From positions 1-23,297 of IMG/VR virus record IMGVR_UViG_3300044237_002694: a stretch of DNA of 23,297 bases. The stretch is one strand, 5' to 3'. Origin of the DNA: a virus. Of the stretch, positions 14,634 to 21,471 are shown one piece after another. A program made the position numbers and the translations under genes. Numbering within the stretch: position 1 is the first letter of the stretch; the number at the start of each line of letters is the position of its first letter. The notes under the pieces were generated by a model. That model saw only the letters and a list, made by a program, of their open reading frames with translations. It ran no database searches and was not told where the DNA came from.

Positions 14634-15332
14634 ATGAAAAAATCTCAATTAAGAAATATAATAAAAGAATCAATCAAAGAATTGATGAAAGAGGCAGCTC
14701 ATACAACACCATGCCCACAAGGTACAGCAAGATTAAGAATGACACCATGCCCTGGAACTACAAATCGTGATGGTAGTCTTTTTTCGCCTGCAGGGATAGA
14801 GTTAGGGTCATGTGTTACAGTTAATGGTCAACAACCTACCCAGGCAAACATAGGGAATGTTGTAAATTTTTATGATTATGCTGGACCAGTGGCTCTTCAA
14901 ATGGGATTAAGTAGCCTGAAATTTAAAATATCAGGAATAATACCTACAGGTCAAGCAAACAATAATTTTGTTCCAATTTATAATCTACTCACTACTACTT
15001 GTGATCCTACGGGACCTAGGCCGTTTTATGGATGTGTTCCTAATGCTCCTTTCCCTCCTAATTTTAATCTTTCAAGTTGGACTAGTACGTGGACAAATTC
15101 AGGACCATTTAATAGTTCTAATCCAAACCAACCTTGTAATTTTATTTGTGGAAAAAGAAATCAATGGGTAAATCAATTAAACGCTGAAATCCAATTGTGG
15201 AGGGCAAATCAATTAAACGCTGGTGGAATGGGTCCAAGACAAATAAATGCATTAGCATGTAAGTTTGCAGAGGCTGAAAACCAGTACCAGATCCATGGAT
15301 GTGCACAAATGAATACCAATAATTGCCCATAA
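14634..15332 (+). CDS. Leader protein with CNF module, tandem paralogue
   Basis: This 232-residue protein is the closest paralogue of the preceding one. Its leader is MKKSQLRNIIKESIKEL, ending L18-M-K-E20 before A-A. The middle domain (27-125) carries GSCVTVNGQQPTQANIGNVV, comparable to the same region of the gene before. The CNF module F144-C223 holds NQPCNFICGKRNQW but has a 12-residue insertion with a repeated NQLNA, caused by a 36-base duplication. It lacks the Thr/Pro linker of its neighbour. Six bases of the 13-base gap before it are AAATA-type, with no Shine-Dalgarno sequence. Confidence 0.6.
   Translation: MKKSQLRNIIKESIKELMKEAAHTTPCPQGTARLRMTPCPGTTNRDGSLFSPAGIELGSCVTVNGQQPTQANIGNVVNFYDYAGPVALQMGLSSLKFKISGIIPTGQANNNFVPIYNLLTTTCDPTGPRPFYGCVPNAPFPPNFNLSSWTSTWTNSGPFNSSNPNQPCNFICGKRNQWVNQLNAEIQLWRANQLNAGGMGPRQINALACKFAEAENQYQIHGCAQMNTNNCP
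15170..15222 (+). repeat. 17-bp direct repeat (36-base in-frame duplication)
   Basis: AAATCAATTAAACGCTG occurs at 15170-15186 and again at 15206-15222, offset by 36 bases. This adds 12 residues to the CNF module relative to the paralogue at 13745, without breaking the frame. Confidence 0.85.
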
Positions 15333-15346
15333 TAATATATTATAAT

Positions 15347-15700
15347 ATGAAAAAAATAAAATTAAAAAATTTAATCAAAAAATTAGTTAAAGAACAATTC
15401 CGTGGTGCACCAGGTGGTACAACTCCTTTTGGAACAGGTACAAATACTTATAGACAAGATGCACAAAGATTTAGAAATGATTTTGTAACAAATTTAGTAA
15501 CTAAATTTGGTCCTCCAGGAGCAACTCGTATAAACCAAATTCCTCAAGGACCAAAAAGAGAACAAGCAAAATCATTTATAATGAAAAGAAAGGCTGCTCT
15601 TATAGCTAAACAGCAAAGTGGTAGAGGTCATGGTGCATATCACAGACAATTATTAGCTAAGATTCAAATTTTAAGCGGAATATTAAGAAATCAATTTTAA
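15347..15700 (+). CDS. Basic leader protein, 117 residues
   Basis: The ATG at 15347 is preferred over a TTG 24 bases upstream because the product then starts MKKIKLKNLIKKLVKEQ, a more basic version of the family leader. The rest is Gly/Thr-rich (residues 19-35) and then basic and helical (RFRNDFVTNLVTKF, KREQAKSFIMKRKAALIAKQ) with no cysteine. The charge pattern suggests nucleic-acid or scaffold contact. No domain is recognised. It lies between the paralogue pair and another lysine-rich protein. Confidence 0.55.
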   Translation: MKKIKLKNLIKKLVKEQFRGAPGGTTPFGTGTNTYRQDAQRFRNDFVTNLVTKFGPPGATRINQIPQGPKREQAKSFIMKRKAALIAKQQSGRGHGAYHRQLLAKIQILSGILRNQF

Positions 15701-15712
15701 TACATTTGTTTA

Positions 15713-16270
15713 ATGATTAAGTTATCAAACATATTAACTGAAGCTCAAGCATCAAAAGAACTTTGGTATCATATTAAAAATAATATTTCACTTGAAGAAT
15801 GTGTGTTTAGATATGGTTCTAAAAAATATTTTTTATTAATAAATGAAGCTAAAGCCCTAATGAAAGAGGGTATTGATTTTGATAATCAAACAAAAGCATT
15901 ATTAGAAACAGATTTAGGTGAATTTGGAATATTTGAAGGTGAAGAAGTACCTTTAGATTTTCCCTTAATAACAGAAAAGAAAAAGAAAAAGAAAAAAGAT
16001 CCTCCAATTGGAAAACCAAAACGAGGAGGTCCTAAAGCGTATTATGTTTATGTCAGAGATCCTAAAACAAAACGTATTAAAAAAGTTACATTTGGTTCAG
16101 GTGGTTTAAGAGCAAAAATTAATAATCCAAAAGCTAGAAAAGCTTTTTCTGCTAGACATAATTGTCCTCAAAAGAAAGACAGAACAAAAGCATCTTATTG
16201 GTCTTGTAGACTACCAAGATATGCTAAACAATTAGGCTTATCAGTTAAAAATCCAGGTGGATTTTGGTAG
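15713..16270 (+). CDS. Lysine-rich protein with RARHN/YWSC basic tail
   Basis: The 185-residue protein starts MIKLSNILTEAQ (leader ending L8-T-E10 before A). Residues 15-85 are helical and mixed charge. A run of seven Lys follows immediately after I87-T-E89. The tail (96-185) reads GPKAYYVYVRDPKTKRIKKV, then KAFSARHNCPQKKD, ASYWSCRLPRYAK and ends GGFW. Tails with the ..F.ARHNC...YWSC.. pattern are, to my memory, frequent in T4-like marine phages without known function. Cleavage after L/I-x-E would free a 96-residue basic, two-cysteine domain. An internal DNA-binding virion role is inferred. Confidence 0.6.
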   Translation: MIKLSNILTEAQASKELWYHIKNNISLEECVFRYGSKKYFLLINEAKALMKEGIDFDNQTKALLETDLGEFGIFEGEEVPLDFPLITEKKKKKKKDPPIGKPKRGGPKAYYVYVRDPKTKRIKKVTFGSGGLRAKINNPKARKAFSARHNCPQKKDRTKASYWSCRLPRYAKQLGLSVKNPGGFW

Positions 16271-16281
16271 AAATTAAGTTT

Positions 16282-16548
16282 ATGAAAAAATCAGAATTAA
16301 AAAATATAATTAGAGAACAAATATTTGAAATTCTAACAGAAAAACTTTGTAAAAGAGGTAAAGCATATATAGCTAGTAGAAAACGTAAAGGAGAAAAACA
16401 TAATCCTTTTTTAGCAGCAAGAGCAGTTAAAGTTTGTAAAGGTCAAATTAGAGGCGTTAATAAAAAAATGAAAAAAGATTTTAGACCAAGCAAAGGAAAA
16501 TCTAGATCAGCACAAGGAAGAAAACCAGATATTATAAAAAATAAATGA
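16282..16548 (+). CDS. Small basic leader protein with two-cysteine motif
   Basis: The ATG at 16282 gives MKKSELKNIIREQIFEI, a good family leader; a TTG 18 bases upstream lies within the previous gene's end and is unlikely. The leader ends L18-T-E20, and the mature part would start KLCKRGKAYIASRKRKG. C23 and C52 bracket a basic segment ending AVKVCKG, comparable to the tail of the protein at 13131 (IVKCRKG). The last 36 residues are Lys/Arg/Ser-rich and likely disordered. The 88-residue size and charge fit a small DNA-binding capsid protein. Confidence 0.55.
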   Translation: MKKSELKNIIREQIFEILTEKLCKRGKAYIASRKRKGEKHNPFLAARAVKVCKGQIRGVNKKMKKDFRPSKGKSRSAQGRKPDIIKNK

Positions 16549-16820
16549 ATTTCCCTTTTACAGAACAACAAATTAACACACAATTATTTATTAGAGAATT
16601 TTCTGCAGATGTAGATGAAATGGAACTAATATGGCATACAGATAAAGAAGATAGAGTTATTACTGTATTAGAAGGTAATGGTTGGAAATTTCAATTTGAT
16701 GAAGAACTACCTATTGAAATGATAAATGGTATTGATATTACTATTCCTAAAGGTGTAATTCATAGAGTTATTAAGGGAAATGGTCCCCTGAAAATAAAGC
16801 TTTTTAAAAATTTTACGTAA
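16545..16820 (+). CDS. Small cupin-like protein
   Basis: The 91-residue protein has a beta-rich pattern: ELIWHTDKEDRVITVLEG (residues 27-44), GWKFQFDEELPIEM and ITIPKGVIHRVIKGNGPLKI. This resembles half a cupin barrel with H31 and H73 as possible metal ligands. I recall comparable WHxDxxDR...IP....HRxIKG proteins in T4-like cyanophages, where the role is unknown. Its start overlaps the previous stop (ATGA) and it is the last gene before the ligase promoter. Confidence 0.6.
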   Translation: MNFPFTEQQINTQLFIREFSADVDEMELIWHTDKEDRVITVLEGNGWKFQFDEELPIEMINGIDITIPKGVIHRVIKGNGPLKIKLFKNFT

Positions 16821-16824
16821 AAAA

Positions 16825-16856
16825 CTTGGAGAAGTAAAAAATTTTTCGTATCTTAT
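16825..16856 (+). promoter_or_regulatory. Bacteroidota-type promoter for DNA ligase
   Basis: CTTG at 16825-16828, a 20-base spacer (ending ATTTTTCG) and TATCTTAT at 16849-16856 match the other two promoters in spacing. The spacer agrees with that of the 18172 promoter at 17 of 20 bases. The expected start of transcription is near 16862, leaving a very short leader before the ligase ATG. Confidence 0.65.
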
Positions 16857-16876
16857 AGTATAATATAAGATAAAAT

Positions 16877-18166
16877 ATGAAAGAATTAAGGTTATTTGTA
16901 GAACAAATGCGAGCTACCTCTAGTAGCTTAGATAAAGTAGAAATACTAAAACAACAGTCGTATACTATTCAAGAAATTTTAAAATATACTTACGATCCCT
17001 ATAGACAATATTATGTTACTAGTAAAACTTGTATTAAAAATAAAGATATAATTGAACCTTATTTTGGTAAAACTATATTTGATTTATTAGATGATTTAAA
17101 TAATCGTCATATGACAGGACATGCTGCTATAGGTGTTGTAAATTATTTTGTAAATAAAAATTTAGAGTATAAAGATTTAATTTATAATATAATTGATAAA
17201 GATCTTAAAATTAGAACAGGTGCTAAAGTAATTAATAAAGCATTTCCGGGTTTAATCCCTGAATTTAATGTTGCATTAGCACAAAATTATGATGATAAAT
17301 GTGATTGGAATGATAGTTGGTATGCTAGTAGAAAATTAGATGGTGTACGTTGTTTAGCAGTTGTAGATAAAAAAGGTGAATGTACTTTATATAGTAGAAT
17401 GGGTAAAGAATTTACCACATTAAATAAAGTAAAAGAAGCAATCGAAGCAACTAATATAATTAATACTGTATTTGATGGTGAAATTTGTTTAATAGATGAA
17501 AATGGTAATGAAGATTTTCAAGGTGTAATGAAACAACTTAGACGTAAAGATCATCAAATTGAAAATCCTGTATTTATGATATTTGATATGATTCATAAAC
17601 CTGATTTTGATAAAAATAAATCAACAGAAATACTATCAGATAGATTACATAAGTTAAGAACATTTATAGATTATGATATGTCTGAACATGCTAATAATTT
17701 CCATTTAGGAACTACATTACGTTATTTAGATCAATTCCAAATAACAGATGGTAGACATTTTGATATGTGGGGTCAAATGGCAAGTGATGGTAATTGGGAA
17801 GGATTTATGTTACGTAAAGATGTAGGTTATGAAGGTAAACGTAGTAAAAATTTACTTAAAGTAAAAACATTCTATGATGCTGAATATGAAGTATTAGGTT
17901 TTGATGTTGATCAACATGAAGTAGTTAGAGATGGTAAATCAGAATCAATGACTATGTTATCACAAGTATGGATTGAACATAAAAATCACCTAGTAAAAGT
18001 AGGTAGTGGGTTTACTCAGGATCAAAGATTACAATATATGGATGGTTCAATTGTAGGTAAAATAATTACAGTACAATATTTTGAAGAAACTAAAAATCAA
18101 GAAGGTGGTGTTAGTTTAAGATTTCCAACTGTAAAGCACATTTATGAATCTGAAAGAAATTGTTAA
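16877..18166 (+). CDS. ATP-dependent DNA ligase
   Basis: The 429-residue protein contains the nucleotidyltransferase motifs of ATP-dependent ligases: adenylated lysine K153 in K-L-D-G-V-R (153-158), the LYSRMGKE segment (171-178), D200-G-E202, FMIFDMI (233-239), E308-G-F-M-L-R313 and LLKVK (326-330), followed by an OB-fold domain to the C-terminus. Residues 1-145 form a helical N-terminal domain. The enzyme seals nicks in DNA during phage replication and repair, as gp30 does in T4; at 429 residues it is a little shorter than gp30. It is the first gene of the downstream unit and has its own promoter. All catalytic residues appear intact. Confidence 0.93.
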   Translation: MKELRLFVEQMRATSSSLDKVEILKQQSYTIQEILKYTYDPYRQYYVTSKTCIKNKDIIEPYFGKTIFDLLDDLNNRHMTGHAAIGVVNYFVNKNLEYKDLIYNIIDKDLKIRTGAKVINKAFPGLIPEFNVALAQNYDDKCDWNDSWYASRKLDGVRCLAVVDKKGECTLYSRMGKEFTTLNKVKEAIEATNIINTVFDGEICLIDENGNEDFQGVMKQLRRKDHQIENPVFMIFDMIHKPDFDKNKSTEILSDRLHKLRTFIDYDMSEHANNFHLGTTLRYLDQFQITDGRHFDMWGQMASDGNWEGFMLRKDVGYEGKRSKNLLKVKTFYDAEYEVLGFDVDQHEVVRDGKSESMTMLSQVWIEHKNHLVKVGSGFTQDQRLQYMDGSIVGKIITVQYFEETKNQEGGVSLRFPTVKHIYESERNC

Positions 18167-18171
18167 AATAA

Positions 18172-18203
18172 TTTGGAGAAGCAAAAAATCTTTTGTATAT
18201 TGT
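18172..18203 (+). promoter_or_regulatory. Bacteroidota-type promoter, near copy of ligase promoter
   Basis: TTTG (18172-18175), a 20-base spacer GAGAAGCAAAAAATCTTTTG and TATATTGT (18196-18203). A transcription start near 18209 leaves about a dozen bases before the ATG at 18221. Confidence 0.6.
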
Positions 18204-18220
18204 ATAAAAATAATAATAAT

Positions 18221-18721
18221 ATGAAAATACCTCCAAAACCAAAACGTGGTAAACGTTCCCCATTTTATTGGTGGCGTAGATGGAAATCACATCAATATTT
18301 ACCCGTCAAAAAAGGATTACTAGCTAGAATACAAAATGGTGATTTTGAATATCCTGATCAATTTGAATGGGCTAAGTATGAATTACATTACATGCAAGAC
18401 GAATTAGATAAATTTGTAAATGAATATCAAGGTTATAGTCCTAAAGAAGATTCTAGATATTATGATATACAAAAACGTTATATGAAACGTCATAATAAAC
18501 TAATTGAAGATGCTCACGAAGTAGAATTAAGACATTTAAATGGTTTAGTAGATGAATTATCTAAAGAATTTCTTATTACTAAAGAAGAAGTTAGAGATAT
18601 AATGGAAGAATTTGGAGATACAACAGAAAAATTGTATATTCATGTAATGGAAAACTATGGTTTAAGAAAACCAAATAAGAAAAAAGTAATTGAATTAATG
18701 AGATATAAACATGGCTTATAG
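18221..18721 (+). CDS. Unknown charged helical protein
   Basis: The start at 18221 is chosen because an in-frame TTG at 18173 lies inside the promoter. The 166-residue product begins MKIPPKPKRGKRSPFYWWRRW, a Pro/Lys/Arg/Trp-rich head that could bind nucleic acid or membrane. The rest is long charged helices (ELHYMQDELDKFVNEY, RHNKLIEDAHEVELRHL) that may form a coiled coil. No enzyme motif is seen. Its last 11 bases overlap the next gene. Confidence 0.55.
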   Translation: MKIPPKPKRGKRSPFYWWRRWKSHQYLPVKKGLLARIQNGDFEYPDQFEWAKYELHYMQDELDKFVNEYQGYSPKEDSRYYDIQKRYMKRHNKLIEDAHEVELRHLNGLVDELSKEFLITKEEVRDIMEEFGDTTEKLYIHVMENYGLRKPNKKKVIELMRYKHGL

Positions 18722-19004
18722 TATAGAAGAAATTAAACGCAAACAATGGCTTAAATTAAAAAGACCATTTAATGATGCAGCTAATTTAGAAGTATATTTA
18801 AATGGTACTTGGCATAGAGTTACAGGTAATGATTTTAGAGCATGGAGTGGTAGAAGACGGATAACAGAACACCATATAACTAGAGATGAACATAAAACCG
18901 AACAATATGAATATGAAGGTCCTGTATATGCTAGAGATACAAATATAGAATATATAGGGGAAGTAGTAAATAGAGTAATACATAGAAGTGAAATCAAAGA
19001 ATAG
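18711..19004 (+). CDS. Unknown small protein, 97 residues
   Basis: This 97-residue hydrophilic protein begins MAYSIEEIKRKQW and contains NLEVYLNGTWHRVTGNDFRAW, a possible small beta-hairpin, and a His/Glu-rich middle (ITEHHITRDEHKTEQ). There is no membrane helix or known motif. It is coupled to the gene before (11-base overlap) and is followed 2 bases later by a small membrane protein. Confidence 0.5.
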   Translation: MAYSIEEIKRKQWLKLKRPFNDAANLEVYLNGTWHRVTGNDFRAWSGRRRITEHHITRDEHKTEQYEYEGPVYARDTNIEYIGEVVNRVIHRSEIKE

Positions 19005-19006
19005 TT

Positions 19007-19168
19007 ATGAAGAATTGTACAGATTATGATGGTATGGGTAATCAAGGTAGATTTCCTAAAACTAAAGAAGTAAAAAAAGAAGTAAAAATAGATAGTGTTA
19101 TGGTATTTTTAATTTTTTCAATAGCATTTTTATCACTAGTATTTTTAGGAATTACATTAAATTATTAA
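19007..19168 (+). CDS. Single-span small membrane protein, 53 residues
   Basis: This frame begins 2 bases after the previous stop. It encodes a charged N-terminal half (MKNCTDYDGMGNQG..., Lys/Glu-rich) and one hydrophobic helix at about residues 30-50 (SVMVFLIFSIAFLSLVFLGI). A single C-terminal span with a basic flank suggests N-in topology. No family is recognised. Confidence 0.5.
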   Translation: MKNCTDYDGMGNQGRFPKTKEVKKEVKIDSVMVFLIFSIAFLSLVFLGITLNY

Positions 19169-19171
19169 GTT

Positions 19172-19372
19172 ATGAAAGATAGATTAAAAATATTAGCCCA
19201 ATGGCTTCAAAAAGTAACAAGTAGTGATTTTGGATATGATGCTTATCATGATGGACAATTAGAAAGTGCAATAGCAGAATCACAAGCAGAAACATGTAAT
19301 AAAATAGGTGGTTATCTAGAAGAAATTCTAGCAATGGACGATGAACAAATAAAAAACGAATCAAATGATTGA
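19172..19372 (+). CDS. Small acidic unknown protein, 66 residues
   Basis: This soluble, helical, acidic protein (LKILAQWLQKVTSSDFGYDAY..., LEEILAMDDEQIKNES) begins 3 bases after the previous stop, in the aattATG-like context (aagttATG). Its end overlaps the next small gene by 8 bases. No motif is recognised. Confidence 0.5.
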   Translation: MKDRLKILAQWLQKVTSSDFGYDAYHDGQLESAIAESQAETCNKIGGYLEEILAMDDEQIKNESND

Positions 19373-19496
19373 ATTTTTAAGACACGCAACAGGATTATGT
19401 GGTGAACCACATCCAAGTTTATTAACATTATTAATGGGAACACCAATATTAGGTTATATAGTATATAAAATTAGACAATTAAAAAATAATAAATGA
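19365..19496 (+). CDS. Very small membrane-type protein, 43 residues
   Basis: The frame overlaps the gene before by 8 bases and the AAA+ ATPase start by 4 (ATGA). It encodes MIEFLRHATGLCGEPHPSLL, followed by one hydrophobic stretch (LLMGTPILGYIVYKI) and a basic end. Short LCGEPHPSLL-type proteins of this form are, in my memory, seen in other phages, supporting a real gene. Function unknown. Confidence 0.55.
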   Translation: MIEFLRHATGLCGEPHPSLLTLLMGTPILGYIVYKIRQLKNNK

Positions 19497-20689
19497 AAGA
19501 ATATATACAAATAATTAAGGGACATTACGATGATAATGGAGCAGTTAAAGCAATTGATATACTTAATGATAGACCTTTAACTAAAGATTATTTTAAGTCA
19601 AGACCAGATATGAAACAACGAGTAGAAAAAGCAATAAATACTAAAACATATTTGGCTGCCTACCAAAGGGGTACTAGATTAGGATATAAATTTATTACAC
19701 AAGAAGAACAAACTAACTATATGGATGGAGCATTAAATGATAAATCACCAATTGAAGGTACAAAAGTAACTAAATTAGTAAGTGACTTTAAACATGCTGA
19801 ACCACCTAAGGACTTTTTTATTGACAAGTTAAAGTGGAAGTTTCTAATACGTAATATAGAAAAAGGTAAAAATATAATGATGACTGGTCCTTCTGGTTGT
19901 GGTAAAACAGATGCTACATTCAAAGCAGCTAAATACCTTGAACGTGAAGTTCATTATTTTAATTTAGGTGCTACACAAGATCCTAGATCTACTCTAATAG
20001 GTAATACGCATTTCAGCAAAGCCGATGGTACCTTCTTCTCTGAAGCACTATTCGTTAAGGCACTCCAAACTGAAAATGCGGTTATCCTATTAGATGAATT
20101 ATCTAGAGCACACCCTGAAGCTTGGAATATTTTAATGACTGTGTTAGATCCAATACAACGTTATTTAAGATTAGATGAAAAAGATGATTCACCAACAATT
20201 AAAGTAGCTGAAGGAGTATCATTTATAGCAACTGCAAATGTAGGAATGGAGTACACAGCAACTAGAGTAATTGATAGAGCTATATTAGACAGGTTTTCAC
20301 TAATTGAAATGGATGTTTTAGGAGAAGATGATGAGTATACTTTACTTAAAGGTAAATTTCCTACAATTAATGAAAACACATTATTACAATTGTGTAACAT
20401 AGTAGGTGATATAAGAAAGGAAGTTAATACTGACTCACCTAGACTATCAACTATAGTTTCTACTAGAAATACTATTGAAATAGCGGAACTAATTATTGAT
20501 GGATTCAGTATACAAGACGCAGCTGAATTATTGATTTATCCCTTATACCCTAATGATGGTAATGATAGTGAAAGGGTATTTGTTAAACAGTTAATTCAAA
20601 AATATGTTGGTAGTAAAAGTAAAGAACAATTATTTGATTTAACAGATTTAGATTCCATAGGTGATCCTTTGAACGTTAATATAGATTAA
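19493..20689 (+). CDS. AAA+ ATPase, MoxR/CobS (AAA_5) type
   Basis: The 398-residue protein carries Walker A G132-P-S-G-C-G-K-T139, Walker B VILLDE (197-202) followed by LSRAHPEAWN, sensor-1 ATAN (246-249) and arginines in DRAILDRF (261-268), the set expected in MoxR/CobS/gvpN-like AAA+ remodelling ATPases. These work as hexameric rings and usually act with a von Willebrand factor A protein; none is seen nearby. T4-like marine phages often carry such an ATPase annotated as CobS. About 110 residues precede the ATPase core and may contact the target. It starts at an ATGA overlap. Confidence 0.85.
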   Translation: MKEYIQIIKGHYDDNGAVKAIDILNDRPLTKDYFKSRPDMKQRVEKAINTKTYLAAYQRGTRLGYKFITQEEQTNYMDGALNDKSPIEGTKVTKLVSDFKHAEPPKDFFIDKLKWKFLIRNIEKGKNIMMTGPSGCGKTDATFKAAKYLEREVHYFNLGATQDPRSTLIGNTHFSKADGTFFSEALFVKALQTENAVILLDELSRAHPEAWNILMTVLDPIQRYLRLDEKDDSPTIKVAEGVSFIATANVGMEYTATRVIDRAILDRFSLIEMDVLGEDDEYTLLKGKFPTINENTLLQLCNIVGDIRKEVNTDSPRLSTIVSTRNTIEIAELIIDGFSIQDAAELLIYPLYPNDGNDSERVFVKQLIQKYVGSKSKEQLFDLTDLDSIGDPLNVNID

Positions 20690-20705
20690 ATTATATTTAT
20701 AATTG

Positions 20706-21296
20706 ATGAGAAAATATAAACGACATAGAGAATTTGAAGTATATTTAACTACATATGATGGTCAACAACATCTTCGTTTACATGGATGGCTTAAAAGAAA
20801 TGATATTTTAATTAAGTCAGAAATAATTCAAAATGATGAAGGTTCATTTGGTAGATTTATGGTTTACATAAATGATATTATGTTAGAAAAATTAAAAGAG
20901 GAAAATTATGAACGTGGTTTATTTTGTGATATAGACGTTATGAATGGAGAAAATGAACGTTGGGATATTATTAGAGGTATTGAAAAATCAAAACCAGAAA
21001 ATCTTTTAGAAAAAATTCAGGATTTTATGTTTAGTTTTCAGATTAAAAATAAAGAAGATATTGAAAAATTTTTAATACAAGCAAATGAAACTTCTCTTAA
21101 ATTATTTAAACAAAATGAATCATTTGTAAATGACTATGTTAAAACAAAAGAAATATCTAAAAATAGTAAATTAAAAGATTTAGATTTAATGATTGAAGCC
21201 TTTGTAGAAGAAGAACGTTATGAAGATTGTGCTTTATTAGTTAAAATAAAAGAAAAGGTTATTAAATTTTATGAAAATTCCATCACTAAAAAATAG
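20706..21296 (+). CDS. Unknown protein with UVR-like C-terminal helix
   Basis: The ATG at 20706 is preferred over a TTG one codon earlier. The 196-residue product has a beta-rich first half (REFEVYLTTYDGQQHLRLHGW, FMVYINDIM) and a helical, Lys/Glu-rich second half ending MIEAFVEEERYEDCALLVKI, which follows the UVR-type pattern also seen at the end of the protein at 7681. It lies 16 bases after the AAA+ ATPase and could be its partner, but only position suggests this. It overlaps the next small gene by 26 bases. Confidence 0.5.
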   Translation: MRKYKRHREFEVYLTTYDGQQHLRLHGWLKRNDILIKSEIIQNDEGSFGRFMVYINDIMLEKLKEENYERGLFCDIDVMNGENERWDIIRGIEKSKPENLLEKIQDFMFSFQIKNKEDIEKFLIQANETSLKLFKQNESFVNDYVKTKEISKNSKLKDLDLMIEAFVEEERYEDCALLVKIKEKVIKFYENSITKK

Positions 21297-21471
21297 TTTT
21301 GATAAGACACTTCTAGTAATTAAAAGTTGTAATTCTAAAAAACAACTAGAAGGTGCTTTTAAAATGGTAAAAAATTTTAAAAATTTATATGATAAAGTTG
21401 GTTATACTAAAATTCTTAATTATAAACTAATTAAAGAATATAATGATAAAAAAATAAAATTATGGAAATAA
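21271..21471 (+). CDS. Small basic unknown protein, 66 residues
   Basis: This frame starts inside the previous gene (26-base overlap) and ends inside the next. It encodes a lysine-rich helical protein (KSCNSKKQLEGAFKMVKNF, LIKEYNDKKIKLW). The KQLEGA..MV..F pattern is of a type I associate with small phage proteins. No function is assigned. Confidence 0.45.
   Translation: MKIPSLKNSFDKTLLVIKSCNSKKQLEGAFKMVKNFKNLYDKVGYTKILNYKLIKEYNDKKIKLWK

Noticed and set aside
14968-15171. 67-codon + strand frame inside the gene at 14634
   Set aside because: Out of frame with a paralogous gene that is strongly supported by its leader and CNF module.
18173-18220. TTG start extending the gene at 18221 upstream
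   Set aside because: The extra codons fall within the promoter and would be transcribed only from an upstream promoter; the ATG at 18221 fits better.
18716-19045. Minus-strand open frame with many hydrophobic residues
   Set aside because: It mirrors the + strand genes at 18711 and 19007, and its composition is explained by the complement of AT-rich codons.
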